Position numbers and translations under genes: made by a program. Under the pieces are notes generated by a model. It ran no database searches. It was given only the letters and a program-made list of their open reading frames with translations, and was not told the DNA's origin. Positions 24,015 to 32,958 of a stretch of DNA of 37,924 nucleotides are shown here, in pieces. Source of the stretch: JANOYC01 sp031428675 (GTDB lineage Bacteria > Actinomycetota > Actinomycetes > Actinomycetales > Microbacteriaceae); assembly GCA_031428675.1 (NCBI GenBank), contig JANOYC010000055.1, forward strand, positions 1-37,924, in the 5' to 3' direction. The number at the start of each line of letters is the position of its first letter. Within the stretch, counting starts at the first letter, position 1.

Positions 24015-25016
24015 CTAGTGCTGGATCTGCTCGACCTCACGCTTACCGGCCTTGCGCAAGTGCACGAGGCTCGCGATGGTCGCGATCGCCATTGCCCCGA
24101 CGATCACGGCCAGCGAGGTCCAGGTGTCGATCTCGGGCGCCCACTTGACGCCTTCCCCGCCGTTGATAAACGGGACCTCGTTTTCGTGCAGCGCGTGCAA
24201 CACGAGCTTCACGCCGATGAACGCGAGGATGAACGCGATGCCGTATTTGAGGTAGATCAGACGATCGATGAGATCACCCAGCAGGAAGTACAACTGACGG
24301 AGCCCCATGAGCGCGAAGACGTTCGCAGTGAACACGATGAACGGACTCTGCGTGATGCCGAAGATCGCGGGGATTGAGTCGAGGGCGAACACCACGTCGG
24401 TCGTGCCGATGGCGATGAACACGATGATGAGCGGGGTGAAGACCTTCTTGCCGTCGATAACGGTGCGTAACTTGGCGCCGTCATAGTCATCCGTGATCCG
24501 GATTCGCTTGCGCAGGAACGCGATAACCCTGTTCTCGCGCTCCTCCTCCTCGTCATGTCCGGTGAACGCCTGTTGGAACGCGGTGAAGAGAAGGAATACG
24601 CCAAAAATGTAGAAGATCCAGCTGAAGTTCGCGATGAGCTGTGCGCCCAGGATGATGAAGATGCCGCGGAAGATGAGCGCAAGCACAATGCCCACCATGA
24701 GCACTTCCTGCTGATACTTCTTCGGCACCGAGAATCTCGCCATGATGATGACGAACACGAAGAGGTTGTCGATCGAGAGGCTGTACTCGGTGAGCCACCC
24801 CGCAAGGAACTGGCCGGCGTACTCACCGTTGCCGACGATCAGGATGAGCAACGCGAAAATGAGCGCGAGCGCAACGTAGAAGCTCACCCACAAGGTGGAC
24901 TCGCGCACGGAGGGCACGTGCGGCCGACGGTAAGCGTGAATCAGGTCAGCGACGATAATCGCGGTGAGCACGACGTACGAGGCGATTTCGAACCAGAGGG
25001 GAAGGATGAGCTCCAC
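24015..25016 (-). CDS. TerC/Alx family integral membrane protein
   Basis: This 333-residue membrane protein has about nine hydrophobic segments and the TerC-family signatures LTEYSLSIDNLFVFVIIM and TTDVVFALDSIPAIFGIT. Its conserved acidic residues lie inside membrane segments and are thought to handle metal ions. Members of this family are linked to manganese export or metallation of exported proteins. The GTG at 25016 has AAAGGA at good spacing and begins right before the first hydrophobic helix; the frame is open to 25067 without a better start. A yybP-ykoY-type leader just upstream strongly supports control by Mn2+. Confidence 0.93.
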   Translation of the reverse strand: MELILPLWFEIASYVVLTAIIVADLIHAYRRPHVPSVRESTLWVSFYVALALIFALLILIVGNGEYAGQFLAGWLTEYSLSIDNLFVFVIIMARFSVPKKYQQEVLMVGIVLALIFRGIFIILGAQLIANFSWIFYIFGVFLLFTAFQQAFTGHDEEEERENRVIAFLRKRIRITDDYDGAKLRTVIDGKKVFTPLIIVFIAIGTTDVVFALDSIPAIFGITQSPFIVFTANVFALMGLRQLYFLLGDLIDRLIYLKYGIAFILAFIGVKLVLHALHENEVPFINGGEGVKWAPEIDTWTSLAVIVGAMAIATIASLVHLRKAGKREVEQIQH

Positions 25017-25047
25017 GGGAGTCCTTTGCGAAGTGGGGTGGGCAAAA

Positions 25048-25160
25048 CTCGAAAGTCTCTCCCGCATCCGAGCTTCTTGAATGGATGCCGCTGACCCGGA
25101 ATCGCGACGTTACGATTCGTACTGACGGATCAACGAGGTGGGATACTCCCCTTCGCTGCT
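25048..25160 (-). ncRNA. yybP-ykoY (Mn2+-sensing) riboswitch upstream of terC
   Basis: On the minus strand the leader begins CGAAGGGGAGTA and closes with GGGAGAGACTTTCG, matching the conserved 5' GGGGAGUA and 3' parts of the yybP-ykoY aptamer as I know them. The outer stem pairs CGAAGG with CTTTCG. Inside are CCGGGTCAGCGGC and a hairpin GCATCC/GGATGC. The element ends 31 nt before the terC GTG and its ribosome-binding site, so translational control is plausible. yybP-ykoY aptamers sense Mn2+ and often precede TerC-family or Mn exporter genes. Confidence 0.85.
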
Positions 25161-25208
25161 CGCCATGGTACCCGAATCGCGACAGGGGAATTGACGAGTC
25201 GCCGCAAT

Positions 25209-25223
25209 TGGTGTTAATTACCA
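25209..25223. promoter_or_regulatory. Candidate TetR-type operator
   Basis: TGGT-N7-ACCA lies just before the TetR-family gene in an unusually AT-rich stretch. Autoregulation by the product of the next gene is the obvious guess. The arms are short (4 bp), so it needs testing. Confidence 0.35.
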
Positions 25224-25228
25224 TTGAC

Positions 25229-25828
25229 ATGAATAATTCGCGGACCTACTCAATGACGAAGAGATCAGCTGCGGCAGCCCGATCTCGAGAGCGAATCCTG
25301 CGGGCCGTGGAATCACTCAGCATGGAGAGACTGTCGATGGACATCGTCCTTGCCGACGTTGCCGAGCGAGCCGACATGAGCGTGCAGACGATCTTGCGCC
25401 ACTTTGGAAGTCGAGAGGCGCTGTTCGATGCCGCGGTGGAGTTCGGCAACGAGGAGGTCACGGCGGAGCGCGCCACCCCCGTCGGCAACATCCCGGAAGC
25501 GGTGCGCATCCTGATCGATCACTACGAGGCGCGGGGCGATTGGGTGATCGCGATCCTCGGACAGGAACTCAGCGAGGAGCGCATCCGAAAGATCACGACG
25601 AGCGGTCGGCTGGTCCATCGCGATTGGGTGCAGACGGTATTCGCACCGCAACTCGCCGCGTGGGACAAGGAGGACGAGCGATCAGTTGCGATCGACCTGC
25701 TCGTCGTCGCGACCGATGTGTACACCTGGAAGCTACTGCGTCGAGATCGGGCACTCGATCGCGCGAGCGTCGAAGTGCGAATCCGGCGATTGGTCGACGC
25801 GGTCGTCGCGTCAGGAAAGGGGAACTGA
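25229..25828 (+). CDS. TetR/AcrR-family transcriptional regulator
   Basis: The 199-residue protein has an N-terminal helix-turn-helix of the TetR family: RSRERILRAVESL, then LADVAERADMSVQTILRHFGSREALFDAA. The C-terminal domain should bind an unknown ligand. The ATG at 25229 and the ATG at 25253 are both possible starts; neither has a clear ribosome-binding site, and the long upstream extension to 25085 runs through the terC riboswitch and is not coding. One base separates its stop from the glycosyltransferase start, so it probably regulates its own operon, as TetR proteins often do. Confidence 0.88.
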   Translation: MNNSRTYSMTKRSAAAARSRERILRAVESLSMERLSMDIVLADVAERADMSVQTILRHFGSREALFDAAVEFGNEEVTAERATPVGNIPEAVRILIDHYEARGDWVIAILGQELSEERIRKITTSGRLVHRDWVQTVFAPQLAAWDKEDERSVAIDLLVVATDVYTWKLLRRDRALDRASVEVRIRRLVDAVVASGKGN

Positions 25829-25829
25829 G

Positions 25830-26963
25830 ATGGCTCGGATTCTGTTTGTCACGTGGGACGGAGGCGGCAACGTCGCTCCCGCAATGGTAATTGCCGCGGA
25901 GTTGCGGCGGCGTGGCGACGAGGTGCGCTTCCTCGGGCACGAAAGCCAGCGTGCGGCGATCGAGGGGGCCGGCTTCGGTTTCGCCGCTTTCTCGACGAAG
26001 CGCCCGTGGACCGCGATGGATCACAGCAATACCGCGCACTCGGTGATCGGATTTCTTCGAATGGTCACCGACAGGAGCTTGGGCGCCGACCTACTCGCCG
26101 AGGCGAAGGCGTCCCAAGCCGACCTCGTCGTGGTCGACTGCCTGCTGTTCGGGGCGCTGAACGCTGCGGCGCGCGCTGGCCTGAAGCACGTCGCCTTCAT
26201 GCACTCCCTCTACGAGGCGTTCGACAAGTCCGTAGCGGGCGCATTACCGGGCCTCGTGGCGCGAATCGCCGGCCTTTCGCCGCGAAAGCTCTGGGGTTCC
26301 GCGGACGCCATCCTCGCGGCGACCGTGCGGGAACTCGACCAGCCGCCGACCGGATCAGGGATTGCACTCACATACACGGGGCCCGCGCTGCCCGTCACTT
26401 CGGGCGAAACGGGGAATGCACCAGCCGATTCCGGTGATCACCTCGTGCTGGTGAGCCTCAGCACCACCTATATCGCGAATCAAGAAGGCGACCTTCAGCG
26501 GATCCTCGACGCGCTCGCTGGCGCGCCGTATCGCGTGGTGGTGACGACCGGGCCGTCGATTGAGCCCGCCCATCTCAAGGCACCAGCGAATGCGGAGGTA
26601 CGCCGCTTCGTTCCCCACGCCGAATTGATGCCGCGCGCATCCGCTGTCGTGGGACACGGCGGGCACGCGACCACGATGCTCGCTCTCGCCCATGGGTTGC
26701 CGCTCCTCATCATGCCGATGATGCCGCAGTTCGACCAAGTTTTTGTCGGCAGAGCCGTCGAGCGTGCCGGGGCCGGCGTCACGCTCGGTCGGTCAGCGCC
26801 AGCCGCGGATATCCGGGCTGCTGTCGATCGACTGATGACAGATGGACCGCATCGCGCCGCTGCTCGCAGACTCGGGGCCGACATCCGATCACGCAACGGC
26901 GCGGCAGCCGCCGCGGACTTGCTGCAACAGCTCGCGGCGCCAGCGAGGCGCGATGCGGCATGA
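25830..26963 (+). CDS. Glycosyltransferase, GT1 (UDP-glycosyltransferase/MGT) type
   Basis: The 377-residue protein begins MARILFVTWDGGGNVAPAMV, the N-terminal Rossmann start of GT-B glycosyltransferases acting on small molecules or lipids. Near the C-terminus it has VGHGGHATTMLALAHGLPLL and MMPQFDQVFVGRAVE, which match the nucleotide-sugar-binding region of GT1 enzymes (HxGGxxT...DQ). There is no signal peptide, so it is cytoplasmic or membrane-associated. The ATG at 25830 is preceded by GGAAAGGGGAA. The acceptor is unknown; candidates are a lipid, an antibiotic-like molecule or another xenobiotic. Confidence 0.88.
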   Translation: MARILFVTWDGGGNVAPAMVIAAELRRRGDEVRFLGHESQRAAIEGAGFGFAAFSTKRPWTAMDHSNTAHSVIGFLRMVTDRSLGADLLAEAKASQADLVVVDCLLFGALNAAARAGLKHVAFMHSLYEAFDKSVAGALPGLVARIAGLSPRKLWGSADAILAATVRELDQPPTGSGIALTYTGPALPVTSGETGNAPADSGDHLVLVSLSTTYIANQEGDLQRILDALAGAPYRVVVTTGPSIEPAHLKAPANAEVRRFVPHAELMPRASAVVGHGGHATTMLALAHGLPLLIMPMMPQFDQVFVGRAVERAGAGVTLGRSAPAADIRAAVDRLMTDGPHRAAARRLGADIRSRNGAAAAADLLQQLAAPARRDAA

Positions 26964-26970
26964 TGACTGA

Positions 26971-27579
26971 ATGCCGACAGCTGCGATCTATGTCGAGATC
27001 CTCATCAAAGCCGACATCGATCGCATCTGGGATCTGACGCAAGAGCCATCGCTTCACCCGCGGTGGGACCTCAGGTTCTCAAGCATCGTCGCCGTCGAGG
27101 CGCTTCCTGACGGCGGACACCGCTTCAATTACGAGAAACGACTACCGTTTCATACGATTCGCGGAACAGGCACGTCGATCGGCGAACGTCATCAGTCAGA
27201 CGGCACTCGAACGTCTGCGCTGAGGTTCACCACTGAAGACAAGCTCTCCCCGCTGGGGGACGGTCGCGGGTACTGGCGTTATGTGCCCTCGAGCGCGGGT
27301 GTCCGCTTCATCACGGGCTATGACTACACGCCCGGGTGGGGTCAGCTTCTCGATCGGCTCGTCCTGCGCCGGATGATCGGTTGGATGACGGCGTGGAGTT
27401 TCGATCGTCTGCGCATATGGGCCGAGACCGGCGTGGAACCTGAGCGGTGGTCGATGGCCTCCGTCCTGACAGTGTGGCGGCCAGATCGGCCACGCGCATC
27501 GCGATGTCGACGAAAGCCCCTACGCGGTCGCCCTATGGATGACGCACCGGCGACACTGGAAACGCTGGAGGCTCCGTGA
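26971..27579 (+). CDS. SRPBCC-like (START/polyketide-cyclase fold) protein
   Basis: The 202-residue protein starts with a pattern seen in SRPBCC proteins: IYVEILIKADIDRIWDLTQE, then HPRWDLRFSSI and later GVRFITGYDYTPGWG. This fold has a deep hydrophobic pocket for lipids or small aromatic ligands. The C-terminal 40 residues are Arg/Pro-rich and probably disordered. It starts 7 bp after the glycosyltransferase gene, and its TGA overlaps the next start as GTGA. A ligand-binding or delivery role for the glycosyltransferase is inference. Confidence 0.72.
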   Translation: MPTAAIYVEILIKADIDRIWDLTQEPSLHPRWDLRFSSIVAVEALPDGGHRFNYEKRLPFHTIRGTGTSIGERHQSDGTRTSALRFTTEDKLSPLGDGRGYWRYVPSSAGVRFITGYDYTPGWGQLLDRLVLRRMIGWMTAWSFDRLRIWAETGVEPERWSMASVLTVWRPDRPRASRCRRKPLRGRPMDDAPATLETLEAP

Positions 27580-28244
27580 CGTCGATGTTCGCCACCGCAC
27601 TGTCTGGCGACTTCGCTCGGCTGCATCCGATGCTTCAACGCCGATTCGGAGTGAGTGTGGCCGCTGGCTACGCGTGCGTCGGCACCGGCGTCATGACCCG
27701 TATCAGGCGCGGGCCGTGGTGGACCGTGCCGTTCCTGCGGTTGGGAAAGTTTCGAAACATTCTCATCCCCGACCACGGCGTAGGCATCCCGTTCACGGTC
27801 GAGAACTACCCTTATGTCGACCCTTTCGGCAGAGAGACCGTGACGTTCGTGCGCGAATATCGAATCGGCCGCCGTCCGAGCCGCTTCGACGCCACGATGA
27901 TTCTCGCCAACGGCCGCATAGTCGACTATCTGGGCACCCATCAGCACTTGGCCGTGGATCTCGATCTGGCAGTGATGGATGATGGTTCGCTTCGCCTTCA
28001 GTCGCAGGCGCAGCGGTTCTACGAAGGACCGATCGCGTTTCGCTTTCCAATGCTGTTCAGTGGTCGCGCCGAGCTACACGAAAGCTTTGACGATGAGGCC
28101 GGTGTGTACCGAATAAAGATGGAAGTGCACAACCGATTCTTCGGCTTTCTCTTCGGCTACGAAGGTGAGTTCACGTGCGAATTCCCTGATGCCACGGACG
28201 CACCCGCACGGCTGAAGCCTGTCCGTCACGAGCGACGCGAATAG
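27576..28244 (+). CDS. DUF4166 domain-containing protein
   Basis: The 222-residue product resembles DUF4166 proteins, with ALSGDFARLHPMLQRRFG near the start, the block GIPFTVENYPYVDPFGRETVTF, and a C-terminal NRFFGFLFGYEGEF. No catalytic motif, signal peptide or membrane segment is evident. The GTG start at 27576 overlaps the SRPBCC stop, placing it last in the TetR-glycosyltransferase operon. The family's function is not established. It converges on tadC, with 42 bp between stops containing no convincing terminator. Confidence 0.75.
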   Translation: MTSMFATALSGDFARLHPMLQRRFGVSVAAGYACVGTGVMTRIRRGPWWTVPFLRLGKFRNILIPDHGVGIPFTVENYPYVDPFGRETVTFVREYRIGRRPSRFDATMILANGRIVDYLGTHQHLAVDLDLAVMDDGSLRLQSQAQRFYEGPIAFRFPMLFSGRAELHESFDDEAGVYRIKMEVHNRFFGFLFGYEGEFTCEFPDATDAPARLKPVRHERRE

Positions 28245-28286
28245 CGCGCGGCCGCGATCTGAAGCGCAGCGCTGATCCGACCAGCG

Positions 28287-29135
28287 CTACGAAAAGGCTT
28301 TCATGATGCTCAACACCGCCGGGGTGAGCAGCACAATGAAAAGCACGGGCAAGATGCAGAAAATGAGCGGGAAGAGCACCTTCACCGGAATCTTCATCGC
28401 CTTCTCCTCGGCGCGCTGACGTCGACGCAACCGCATCTCGGCCGCCTGCACGCGAAGCACTGCAGCGATAGCAATTCCGTAGGTATCGGCTTGCACTACC
28501 GACCTCGTGAACCGGCGCAAATCCACTGACGACGTGCGGGAACCCAGGTCTTGATAGGCGTCCTTGCGAGACCGACCGATGCTCATGTCCTGCAGCGTGC
28601 GGATGAATTCCTCCGCAAGCGGACCTTTTCCGTTGGTCGCCGCCTTTGCCATGGCGGCCTCGAAGCCCAGCCCCGCCTCGACCGCGATCGTCATCTGGTC
28701 CAAGGTGTCCGGCAACGCCTCCTGCATTGCTGTCTGGCGTTCCTGCGCCCGACTGTGGAGCAGCAGATCGGGAAGGAAGAAGCACAGCACGCCGAAAACG
28801 ATCCCGAGAATCACACGGAAAGGCCCCGGGTCTCCGCTTACCCACCACGCTGCGAGAGACCCACCGACGAGCGTGGCGAGCGGCTTCGCGATCAGAATCT
28901 TGTCGATCGTCCACGCGGGTGGGCGTCCTGCAAGTGCGAGTTCTCGCTCGAGCGTTTGGATGTAGCCCTTCGAGACGCGCGCGCGCAGTCGCCCCGGGCT
29001 GACCGCCCGAATGACCCCGAGAGGAGCCGCTGATTCGCCAGCTGGCGCGGCTCGACCTCCAATAAGGATTCCGACGAGGCTGCCCACCCCAGTGGCAATG
29101 GCGATGGCGGCGGCGATGGCGAGAAGAAAGGTCAT
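28287..29135 (-). CDS. tadC: Tad pilus inner-membrane platform protein TadC
   Basis: TadC is one of two platform proteins on which the Tad pilus assembles, working with TadB and the ATPase TadA. The 282-residue protein has N-terminal and C-terminal hydrophobic helices and the T2SS-F domain, including ALPDTLDQMTIAVEAGLGFE and SVVQADTYGIAIAAVLRVQA, with the characteristic basic RRRQRAEEKAMKIPVK before the last membrane segments. It lies 9 bp after tadB and is the last gene of the minus-strand pilus run. Confidence 0.93.
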   Translation of the reverse strand: MTFLLAIAAAIAIATGVGSLVGILIGGRAAPAGESAAPLGVIRAVSPGRLRARVSKGYIQTLERELALAGRPPAWTIDKILIAKPLATLVGGSLAAWWVSGDPGPFRVILGIVFGVLCFFLPDLLLHSRAQERQTAMQEALPDTLDQMTIAVEAGLGFEAAMAKAATNGKGPLAEEFIRTLQDMSIGRSRKDAYQDLGSRTSSVDLRRFTRSVVQADTYGIAIAAVLRVQAAEMRLRRRQRAEEKAMKIPVKVLFPLIFCILPVLFIVLLTPAVLSIMKAFS

Positions 29136-29144
29136 GTCGGAAAC

Positions 29145-30101
29145 CTAGAACTTCACCTTGACGGCGGCCATCATCCACAGCGACCCGGCCACGAGCAGCA
29201 CTCCGGCAACGATGAGTGCGATGATCCCGAGCGTGTTGTCGACGAAGCCGGCGAAATACTTCGGCTGGGTCAGCAGCAGAAAGCCAAACACGCCGACCGG
29301 GAGAAGGATCAGGACCCAGGCAGACATTTTTCCTTCTGCCGCGAGCGTTTTCACTTGCCGTCGGATTTCGTTTCGTTCCCGAATCGTGTGGCTTACTTGG
29401 TCGAGTACGCCGGAGAGATTGCCGCCCACTTCGCGATTGATCGCGATCGCTTGCGCGACCCATTGAAAGTCATCGCTGCGCATCCTCATTGCCGTGTTGT
29501 CGAGTGCATCGCTCAGGTCTCGGCCGATGCGAGTCTCGTTGACAATGCGCGCGAATTCATCAGCCGTTGGTGACTCCGTTTCTTGTGCCGCGGCGTCAAC
29601 TGCGCGGAGCAGACTGTGCCCGGCGCGGAGTCCGCCCGCGAGCAGCCCCAGAGTCTCGTCGAGTTGTTCGGCAAATTTGGCGCGACGGCGTGCGGTCCGG
29701 ACGCGGAGAATGACTTTCGCACCGAGAGGCGCGAGCGCCGCGAACGCGAGTGCCAGCGGGATCATCCATATCGATTGCCGCGCCAGAAGTGTTCCCGCAA
29801 GTGCAAGCGCTGCTGCCGCAGTCACGACTGTGAAAAGGAAAACCGGTGGCTGCATGCGGATATCGGCCTGCTCGAGCTCGTCCGCGTTGAACGGCGCCTT
29901 TCCGCGGCGGCGAATGCCACTTTCGATGATCGCCATAGTTCGATCGGTCGCGGCCGACAGCACGGTCGTCCTCACCGCGCCAGGAGCACTTCTGCGCTCA
30001 AAAGACACGCGCGCGACGGGAGGCACGATGACGAGGAACACGACGGCAAACAGGGCAAGCAGTGCAACCACTACTCCCAGGAAGAGCACCACATCGATCA
30101 T
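29145..30101 (-). CDS. tadB: Tad pilus inner-membrane platform protein TadB
   Basis: TadB pairs with TadC in the inner-membrane platform of the Tad machine. The 318-residue protein has an N-terminal membrane helix, a central pair, and a C-terminal pair. The T2SS-F domain includes EQLDETLGLLAGGLRAGHSL, AQAIAINREVGGNLSGVLD and IRERNEIRRQVKTLAAEGK. The ATG overlaps the tadA stop as ATGA, indicating coupled translation. Confidence 0.93.
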   Translation of the reverse strand: MIDVVLFLGVVVALLALFAVVFLVIVPPVARVSFERRSAPGAVRTTVLSAATDRTMAIIESGIRRRGKAPFNADELEQADIRMQPPVFLFTVVTAAAALALAGTLLARQSIWMIPLALAFAALAPLGAKVILRVRTARRRAKFAEQLDETLGLLAGGLRAGHSLLRAVDAAAQETESPTADEFARIVNETRIGRDLSDALDNTAMRMRSDDFQWVAQAIAINREVGGNLSGVLDQVSHTIRERNEIRRQVKTLAAEGKMSAWVLILLPVGVFGFLLLTQPKYFAGFVDNTLGIIALIVAGVLLVAGSLWMMAAVKVKF

Positions 30102-31627
30102 CGCGCGCCTCTCGTCGCAAGCTCGGACCGGAAGACACTCGCGGGGAGCGCAATTCCGAGTTCTGCGAATCGTTCGGAGAACCGCGGGCGAACGCCGGTT
30201 GCAATTGCATGCCCCAGGTGCCGACCGTTGTCGTCGACTCCCGCTGCGTAGTCGAAGACGAACGCGTCCTGCAGGGTCACGATGTCGCTCTCCATGCCTT
30301 GGACTTCGGTCACGTGCGTGATGCGCCGGGTTCCGTCCTTCAACCGGCCGACCTGTACGATCACATCCACTGCGGATGAGATCTGTTCACGGATGGCCCG
30401 CAGCGGCAAATCCATTCCCGCCATGAGCACGAGCGTTTCCATCCTTGCAATAGCATCGCGCGGGGAATTCGAGTGCACCGTCGAAATTGATCCCTCATGG
30501 CCGGTGTTCATCGCCTGCAACATGTCGAGGGTCTCACCACCACGACATTCCCCGATCACAATGCGATCGGGGCGCATCCGCAGCGAGTTGCGCACCAGAT
30601 CCCGAATCGTGATCTCCCCGCTGCCCTCGATGTTGGCCGGACGCGACTCGAGCCGGATCACGTGCTCCTGCTGCAACTGCAGTTCCACGGCATCCTCGAT
30701 CGTGATGATTCGCTCGGTGGCCGGGATGTAGCTGGACAAGACGTTGAGAAGTGTTGTCTTACCGGTGCCGGTTCCGCCAGAGACGATGATGTTCAGCCGC
30801 GCCTTGACGCATGCCTCGAGAACTGCCGCGATATCCGAGTTGAGGGTTCCGAAGCGAACGAGGTCGTCCACGGTGAACGGCTCTCGCGCGAACTTGCGGA
30901 TGGTGAGCGACGAGCCGTCGACGGCCAAAGGCGGGATGATCGCATTGACGCGGGAGCCATCGGCGAGGCGTGCATCGACAAGCGGCGATGACTCATCGAT
31001 TCGACGACCCACCTTGGAGACGATCCGCTCGATGACTCGCCGGAGCTGGGCCTCACTGGTGAATCGCGCGGGATCGCGAGTGAGGCGCCCAGCACGCTCG
31101 ACATAGATATGGGCCGGTCCGTTGACCATGATCTCGGTCACTTCGTCATCTGCGAGGAGGGGTTCGAGGGGACCGAACCCCAGCACATCGGCCCCGATTT
31201 CGGCTATCAGCCTCTTGCGCTCCTCGCCGCTCAGCGGCACTTGCTCGGCCGCCACAATCGTCGCCAACTCCGACCGTGCGTAGCTGTGCAGCTGTTCTTC
31301 GGAAAGGTTCGGATCGTTGAGCCGCGAACCGATGCGCGCAAAAAGCAACTGGGCAGCCCGCTCCTTGATTTCGGCGAGCGGGTCGGGTTGGCTTGCGTCA
31401 ACGGTGGACGCCGCACCAGTTTCCCGTACCGGTAGCGGTGCGACCGACAGCGTTGGGGCCGCCGACGGGGCGGGCGCTGCGATCACCGGCGGCGCGGCAG
31501 AACGCGCGATAGTTATCGGCTCTCGCGTTTCGGCGGTTCGACGCTCGCCCTGGTCGATTGTCTCGGCTAGCGCTGTTGCTGGCGCTTTATCGCGCCGCAG
31601 CGCATCCGCTCGTTCCGTGAGATTCAT
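30098..31627 (-). CDS. tadA: Tad pilus assembly ATPase TadA/CpaF
   Basis: TadA/CpaF is the hexameric ATPase that powers pilin assembly. The 509-residue protein has a variable Ala/Pro-rich N-terminus (to about residue 85), then the secretion-ATPase domain with GPLEPLLADDEVTEIMVNG, Walker A GGTGTGKT (284-291), the Asp box ITIEDAVELQ and the His box HEGSISTVHSNSPRDA. The ATG at 31627 overlaps the cpaE stop as TAATG. The long low-complexity N-terminus probably links to a localisation partner. Confidence 0.95.
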   Translation of the reverse strand: MNLTERADALRRDKAPATALAETIDQGERRTAETREPITIARSAAPPVIAAPAPSAAPTLSVAPLPVRETGAASTVDASQPDPLAEIKERAAQLLFARIGSRLNDPNLSEEQLHSYARSELATIVAAEQVPLSGEERKRLIAEIGADVLGFGPLEPLLADDEVTEIMVNGPAHIYVERAGRLTRDPARFTSEAQLRRVIERIVSKVGRRIDESSPLVDARLADGSRVNAIIPPLAVDGSSLTIRKFAREPFTVDDLVRFGTLNSDIAAVLEACVKARLNIIVSGGTGTGKTTLLNVLSSYIPATERIITIEDAVELQLQQEHVIRLESRPANIEGSGEITIRDLVRNSLRMRPDRIVIGECRGGETLDMLQAMNTGHEGSISTVHSNSPRDAIARMETLVLMAGMDLPLRAIREQISSAVDVIVQVGRLKDGTRRITHVTEVQGMESDIVTLQDAFVFDYAAGVDDNGRHLGHAIATGVRPRFSERFAELGIALPASVFRSELATRGAR

Positions 31628-32958
31628 TACACGACCGCCCTTCGGTGGAGTCGACGCTTCTCCGGTGGGGCAGACGGGTCAAACCGTCGCACTATCGCTT
31701 TCAGCGCCTTCGCCACCGAATCTCTCGTGCGATCTTGGAGAACCGGAACCCCGCGATTCATCGACAACACCAGCCGCCTCGACCGCGGAATCGCTACATC
31801 GACCGGAATGCCGGTGATCGACTCAACGTCGCGAACGGTCAGTCCGCTATCCCGGTCGGCGAAGTTGAGAACGACGTGCCTGGAGCGTGGCAGGATGTCG
31901 ATGCTGTCGAGCGCCGCCATGTGGCTCCGCAGACCTCGCGCGCTCGTCACAGACATGCCGCAGACGAGCACGACGTCGGTCGATCGTTCGATAGCGGCGA
32001 GAGTATGTTCGCCCAGTCCTGGCGCTGTGTCGATGACGACGTAGCGGAATTCGCCGGACAGCCGGGCAATCAAGTCGCTCAGCTGGTCGCCCGTGACCCG
32101 GTCGCCGTCGACGGGCGACGTTGCTCCGCAGATGACGTAAAAGCCCGCTGCATGAGGGGTCAAATACGTCTTCAACACGATCGCGTCGCTCGCGGCGACA
32201 TCCGACACTGCGTCGGGTAGCGTCGTGAGGGGCGCAAGGGACAGCGCAGCTGCAACGTCGCCGAATTGAACGTCGCCGTCAATGAGTACTACAGACATGG
32301 GCGCGATCTTTGCGAGTCCCACCGCAATGTTCGTCGCGACCGTCGTCTTTCCCATGCCGCCCTTCGGCGACACAACCGCGATTATCTGGCCGAGAATTGC
32401 CGGGCCGGATCGCGCGCCATCTCCGCCAACATCGGAGTTCACTTCGGGGAGCGTGATCTGCGGTTCTTCGGCGTTGTCGGCGGAGGCGTCAAGATCGTCG
32501 AAGACGTCGACGTTCGGTGAACTCGTGGGTCGCTCCGCGGCGGGGCGGGCGTGGTCTGCGTGCCCGTCTCGGGGGCCCGCGACCGGGTGAACTCGATCTC
32601 GAAGCCCGGCCACAGCCTCGATGAGGGCCGTGTCGCCGAGATTTGGACTGGCTACCGCCTGCACGTTCATGTCCGTCATCCACTTCTCAATTCCCGGTCC
32701 GCTGTCCCTCACGAGCATGATGCCCGTGCCGGGGTAGCGTGCCGACAGTGCGGTCGATAGTTCATAGGCCTGCGCGTAAGAGACAGAAGGACCGATCATG
32801 GCCACATCGGGAGCGTCGTCGAGACCCAGCCCCGCGATAGCTACTGAAGCTCCCTGCGCGAGCGATCTGCCCATGATCGAGTCGAGTTCGTTGTCGAGAA
32901 GGCCTCGCAGCCGCGACTCGAACTTGCGGCTGCGACTGATGAGCAGAACCCGGCTCAT
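31627..32958 (-). CDS. cpaE: Tad pilus localisation ATPase CpaE/TadZ
   Basis: CpaE/TadZ proteins position the Tad machine in the cell. The 443-residue protein has an N-terminal receiver-like region (VAMIGPSVSYAQAYEL, but no clear phospho-aspartate pattern), an acidic linker at about 140-180, and a MinD-type ATPase with the deviant Walker A VVSPKGGMGKTTVATN (199-206 core) and VVLIDGDVQFGDVAAAL. The start overlaps the cpaB stop as ATGA and the stop overlaps tadA. It is clearly part of the pilus operon. Confidence 0.92.
   Translation of the reverse strand: MSRVLLISRSRKFESRLRGLLDNELDSIMGRSLAQGASVAIAGLGLDDAPDVAMIGPSVSYAQAYELSTALSARYPGTGIMLVRDSGPGIEKWMTDMNVQAVASPNLGDTALIEAVAGLRDRVHPVAGPRDGHADHARPAAERPTSSPNVDVFDDLDASADNAEEPQITLPEVNSDVGGDGARSGPAILGQIIAVVSPKGGMGKTTVATNIAVGLAKIAPMSVVLIDGDVQFGDVAAALSLAPLTTLPDAVSDVAASDAIVLKTYLTPHAAGFYVICGATSPVDGDRVTGDQLSDLIARLSGEFRYVVIDTAPGLGEHTLAAIERSTDVVLVCGMSVTSARGLRSHMAALDSIDILPRSRHVVLNFADRDSGLTVRDVESITGIPVDVAIPRSRRLVLSMNRGVPVLQDRTRDSVAKALKAIVRRFDPSAPPEKRRLHRRAVV

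Noticed and set aside
25224..25252. TTGACA-N17-TACTCA as a promoter for the TetR gene
   Set aside because: Transcription would begin after both likely start codons, so this match is probably chance.
28171..29463. 430-codon minus-strand frame over tadC and tadB
   Set aside because: It is an Arg/Gly-rich shadow in another frame; tadC and tadB show clear T2SS-F domains and membrane helices.
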